From assembly GCA_934364805.1 (NCBI GenBank), contig CAKRMH010000013.1, positions 14,098-78,097 on the forward strand: DNA of 64,000 nt, in the 5' to 3' direction. A model generated the notes under the pieces. The model searched no databases and was not told where the DNA came from. It saw only the letters and a program-made list of their open reading frames with translations. Positions 62,200 through 64,000 of the stretch are shown here, piece after piece. Numbering within the stretch: the first letter of the stretch is position 1; each line of letters starts with the position of its first letter. A program made the position numbers and the translations under genes. The DNA comes from an uncultured Lachnospiraceae bacterium (GTDB taxonomy: Bacteria > Bacillota > Clostridia > Lachnospirales > Lachnospiraceae).

Positions 62200-62281
62200 T
62201 GGGCAGAGGTGGATTCGAACCACCGAAGCAAATTGCAGCAGATTTACAGTCTGTCCCCTTTGGCCACTCGGGAATCTGCCC
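62200..62281 (-). tRNA. tRNA-Tyr (anticodon GUA)
   Basis: Class II tRNA. Acceptor GGGCAGA/TCTGCCC with discriminator A, anticodon loop CTGTAAA between CAGA and TCTG, T-arm GGTGG-TTCGAAT-CCACC. No encoded CCA. First of a two-tRNA unit. Confidence 0.95.
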
Positions 62282-62328
62282 ATTCATATGAAACTATGAA
62301 TGTCAGAAAATGTTTCTGACAAGATAAG

Positions 62329-62357
62329 ATTATAACATAGCCTTTTATCATGTGCAA
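62329..62357 (-). promoter_or_regulatory. tRNA operon promoter
   Basis: On the minus strand TTGCAC (62352-62357), 17 bases, TATAAT (62329-62334), about 45 bases upstream of tRNA-Tyr. Confidence 0.75.
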
Positions 62358-62510
62358 CATGAAATTTAATTTTCTTATACCTATTCCAATACTGGATGCC
62401 ATGTGTAACTGGGGTGATGCATACCTGCGCAAGCAAACTGGTAGCAAATGCTGATGCCATGTATTATAATTAGTATGTAAATAACAAAAAAACATTGATT
62501 ACGCCCAATA

Positions 62511-62705
62511 ATTTACAGGTTTCCTCCTGTAAAATAGCTGATTCTCCGTAGAGAAAAGAAAATATGTAATTACACCGCCAATTTTGCATGATTTGACGGT
62601 GTAATCAATCACAATTGCTGCATTACGGAGAATATGCCAGATATCCTGCATATTATAGCTATGAAATTAGGTGTAAACGCAATCAAATTCTCAATTACGG
62701 AGAAT
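62511..62705. repeat. Structured intergenic stretch with three TACGGAGAAT boxes
   Basis: The 495-bp gap 62282-62776 has no gene apart from the tRNA promoter. It holds a perfect 8-bp hairpin TTTACAGG/CCTGTAAA (62512-62533), a hairpin TTACACCG/CGGTGTAA (62570-62604), and three copies of TACGGAGAAT: inverted at 62541-62550, direct at 62624-62633 and 62696-62705. The outer boxes bracket the second hairpin. Could be operators for the following hydrolase gene or a degraded mobile repeat. Confidence 0.55.
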
Positions 62706-62776
62706 CCTTCTTCCAATGGTTTATAAAGAATTGAAATATCCGAAGGTGATATCGACATTTGCGAAAGGAGCATTTT

Positions 62777-63775
62777 ATGAAGACATTTTTTACAAAAGCA
62801 AAAAAGATTTTACTTTCCGTGTACTCTGCGATCCTTCTTCTGGTTCTTGGTGCAGCGACACTGTTAAACCGCTATCTGCTGAACTATGCGATCGGGCGAA
62901 GCGGAAGTGGCGGCGACCGTAAGGTTGCGCTGGATGTTACCGGACCAGATCATCAGGTTCAGAAAACGATTGAAGAAAACCGGACAGCCCAGATGAAGAA
63001 AAACCGCAAATTTCTTTCTGAACATAAGGAAAAGCCGGTATCCATCCGTTCCAATGATGGCTATATCTTAAACGGTGGTTATTTTCCAAATGGAAAAAGT
63101 CATCTCTGGGCAATCACCATCCACGGCTACCGGAGCAACCACACAAGAATGACTTCTGCCATCCAGCATTTTTATGATGCAGGCTATCAGGTTCTTGCAC
63201 CGGATCTCCGGGCCTGCGGCACAAGTGAGGGCAACTTTGTCGGTATGGGCTGGCTGGACCGCAAGGACATTTTAAAATGGATCAACTGGATCATCCGTCG
63301 TGATCCCAATGCAGAGATCGTTGTCTACGGTGTCTCCATGGGCGCTGCAACAACCATGATGACAGCTGGTGAACATACCCCGGATCAGGTGAAGGTATTT
63401 ATTGAAGACTGTGGCTATACGAGTGCATGGGATATTTTTGCAAATGAAATGCGCCTGCGCTTCCACCTTCCTGCTTTTCCAATCCTTCATACCGCAAACA
63501 TCATTTCCCGGATCGTGGCTGGCTATTCTTTCAGCAAAGCATCGGCACTTACCCAGGTTGCGCACTGCGAGAAACCAATGCTTTTCATCCATGGCACAGC
63601 CGATGACTTTATCCCTTACAGCATGATGAAGGTTCTGTATCAGGCAAAACCAGGAACAAATAAAGCCTCTGTGACTGCAGAAGGCGCAGGTCATACAGAG
63701 GCCATGTATGTATTAGGGGACCGGTACTGGAATACCGTATTCCGTTTTATTGCAAAATATAACAGGGTATCATAG
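62777..63775 (+). CDS. Membrane-anchored alpha/beta hydrolase
   Basis: About 332 residues with an N-terminal membrane anchor (residues about 10-30) and an extracytoplasmic hydrolase domain. HGYRSNH oxyanion region, nucleophile elbow YGVSMGAAT (Ser), acid Asp in HGTADDFIPY and His in GAGHTEAMY. Similar to the BAAT/prolyl-oligopeptidase-like serine hydrolases common in Firmicutes; substrate unknown. Start at ATG 62777 with AAAGGAG six bases upstream. Confidence 0.88.
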   Translation: MKTFFTKAKKILLSVYSAILLLVLGAATLLNRYLLNYAIGRSGSGGDRKVALDVTGPDHQVQKTIEENRTAQMKKNRKFLSEHKEKPVSIRSNDGYILNGGYFPNGKSHLWAITIHGYRSNHTRMTSAIQHFYDAGYQVLAPDLRACGTSEGNFVGMGWLDRKDILKWINWIIRRDPNAEIVVYGVSMGAATTMMTAGEHTPDQVKVFIEDCGYTSAWDIFANEMRLRFHLPAFPILHTANIISRIVAGYSFSKASALTQVAHCEKPMLFIHGTADDFIPYSMMKVLYQAKPGTNKASVTAEGAGHTEAMYVLGDRYWNTVFRFIAKYNRVS

Positions 63776-63791
63776 ACGATTCTTTCCTAAA

Positions 63792-63820
63792 GACCGTGAA
63801 CTTCTTGGTCTTCTTTTTGA
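63792..63820 (+). terminator. Terminator after the hydrolase gene
   Basis: AAGACC / GGTCTT stem with an 11-base loop and a following CTTTTT run. Confidence 0.75.
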
Positions 63821-63848
63821 AGCTGTTCAAAGTGTAGAAGAAAAAGGC

Positions 63849-63882
63849 TTTCTATGTTCTACATTCGTAGTTACATAGAAAT
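63849..63882 (-). terminator. Terminator of the gene at the right edge
   Basis: TTTCTATGT / ACATAGAAA stem with inner CTAC/GTAG pairing, about 20 bases past the stop of the edge gene on the minus strand. Confidence 0.7.
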
Positions 63883-63899
63883 CCTTCCCTAATCATTTT

Positions 63900-64000
63900 T
63901 TACTGTGCAAGGACATAATGGAGCGGACTGTTATCTTTTCCATAAATTACTTTTGAACCACAGATTCCATATGGTTCCAAAATACTTCCATAACCATAAT
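63900..64000 (-). CDS. C-terminal fragment of an unidentified protein
   Basis: The last 33 or so codons of a minus-strand gene whose start lies beyond the window, ending in ICGSKVIYGKDNSPLHYVLAQ and TAA at 63900-63902 (last part of the visible protein). Too short to assign; it ends at a hairpin terminator. Confidence 0.6.
   Translation of the reverse strand, partial: YGYGSILEPYGICGSKVIYGKDNSPLHYVLAQ

Noticed and set aside
62092..62281. tRNA pair as an integration site for a mobile element
   Set aside because: No integrase, no duplicated tRNA 3-prime end and ordinary genes on both sides.

Overview
The window looks like a chromosomal segment of a motile, spore-forming, starch-using gut Firmicute of the Lachnospiraceae (Roseburia/Agathobacter-like). 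Evidence: the sporulation genes spoVT and a SipL-type DUF3794+LysM protein, four chemoreceptors (one with a flagellar-brake PilZ module), a maltodextrin ABC system with MalQ and a GH13 amylase, a Veg protein, low-to-moderate GC, AGGAGG-type ribosome sites and several TTG/GTG starts. There is no phage, integrase, transposase or CRISPR array. The unusual non-coding content is a set of long palindromic intergenic elements.

Layout. 1-2.5 kb: start of a class A penicillin-binding protein, spoVT and a GNAT acetyltransferase. 2.8-8.4 kb: a TetR-controlled operon with an ECF S component, an ECF T component and two exporter-fold ABC half-transporters, but no separate EcfA ATPase. 8.5-14.2 kb: chemoreceptor island (two receptors, a small MerR-like protein next to a promoter with a 19-bp spacer, and a divergent receptor fused to a YcgR/PilZ c-di-GMP module). 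14.3-16.1 kb: asnB. 16.2-24.4 kb: shikimate/quinate region with a chorismate mutase-shikimate kinase fusion, aroD, two aroE paralogues, a LysR regulator, an old-yellow-enzyme-type reductase and a DUF438/PAS sensor. 24.5-32.5 kb: purine/molybdenum hydroxylase operon (aminotransferase, NCS2 permease, three xanthine dehydrogenase subunits, MobA-like transferase, repeat-bearing membrane protein). 32.8-34.6 kb: a fourth chemoreceptor. 35.0-37.7 kb: a TetM/EF-G-like GTPase fused to a YacP/Rae1-like ribonuclease domain. 37.8-48.7 kb: mostly housekeeping genes (DUF4317, HD hydrolase, CYTH, alpha/beta hydrolase, map, YqeY, NlpC/P60, sipL, veg, lipoprotein, plsC). 48.7-59.1 kb: maltodextrin locus (amylase, malG, malF, malE, malQ, divergent malR, and a metallopeptidase-like lipoprotein behind malR). 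59.1-62.0 kb: LRR lipoprotein, two unknown membrane proteins and an XRE regulator. 62.1-62.3 kb: tRNA-Tyr and tRNA-Leu. 62.8-64 kb: an alpha/beta hydrolase and the end of an unidentified gene.

How genes work together. The maltodextrin locus encodes binding, import, disproportionation and hydrolysis of alpha-glucans under a LacI-type regulator. The shikimate region pairs biosynthetic-type enzymes with a LysR regulator and a flavin reductase, a set resembling the shikimate/quinate-responsive qui genes of Listeria. The xdh operon imports and oxidises a purine-like substrate. The translation GTPase-nuclease fusion suggests a single protein that enters the ribosomal A site and cuts mRNA there.

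Strongest leads: the GTPase-Rae1 fusion; the chemoreceptor-YcgR fusion and its MerR-like neighbour; the ECF S/T plus ABC operon; the palindromic repeats at about 1.1, 32.5, 34.7, 47.2 and 47.6 kb; and a MalQ whose conserved acid/base Glu is Asp.
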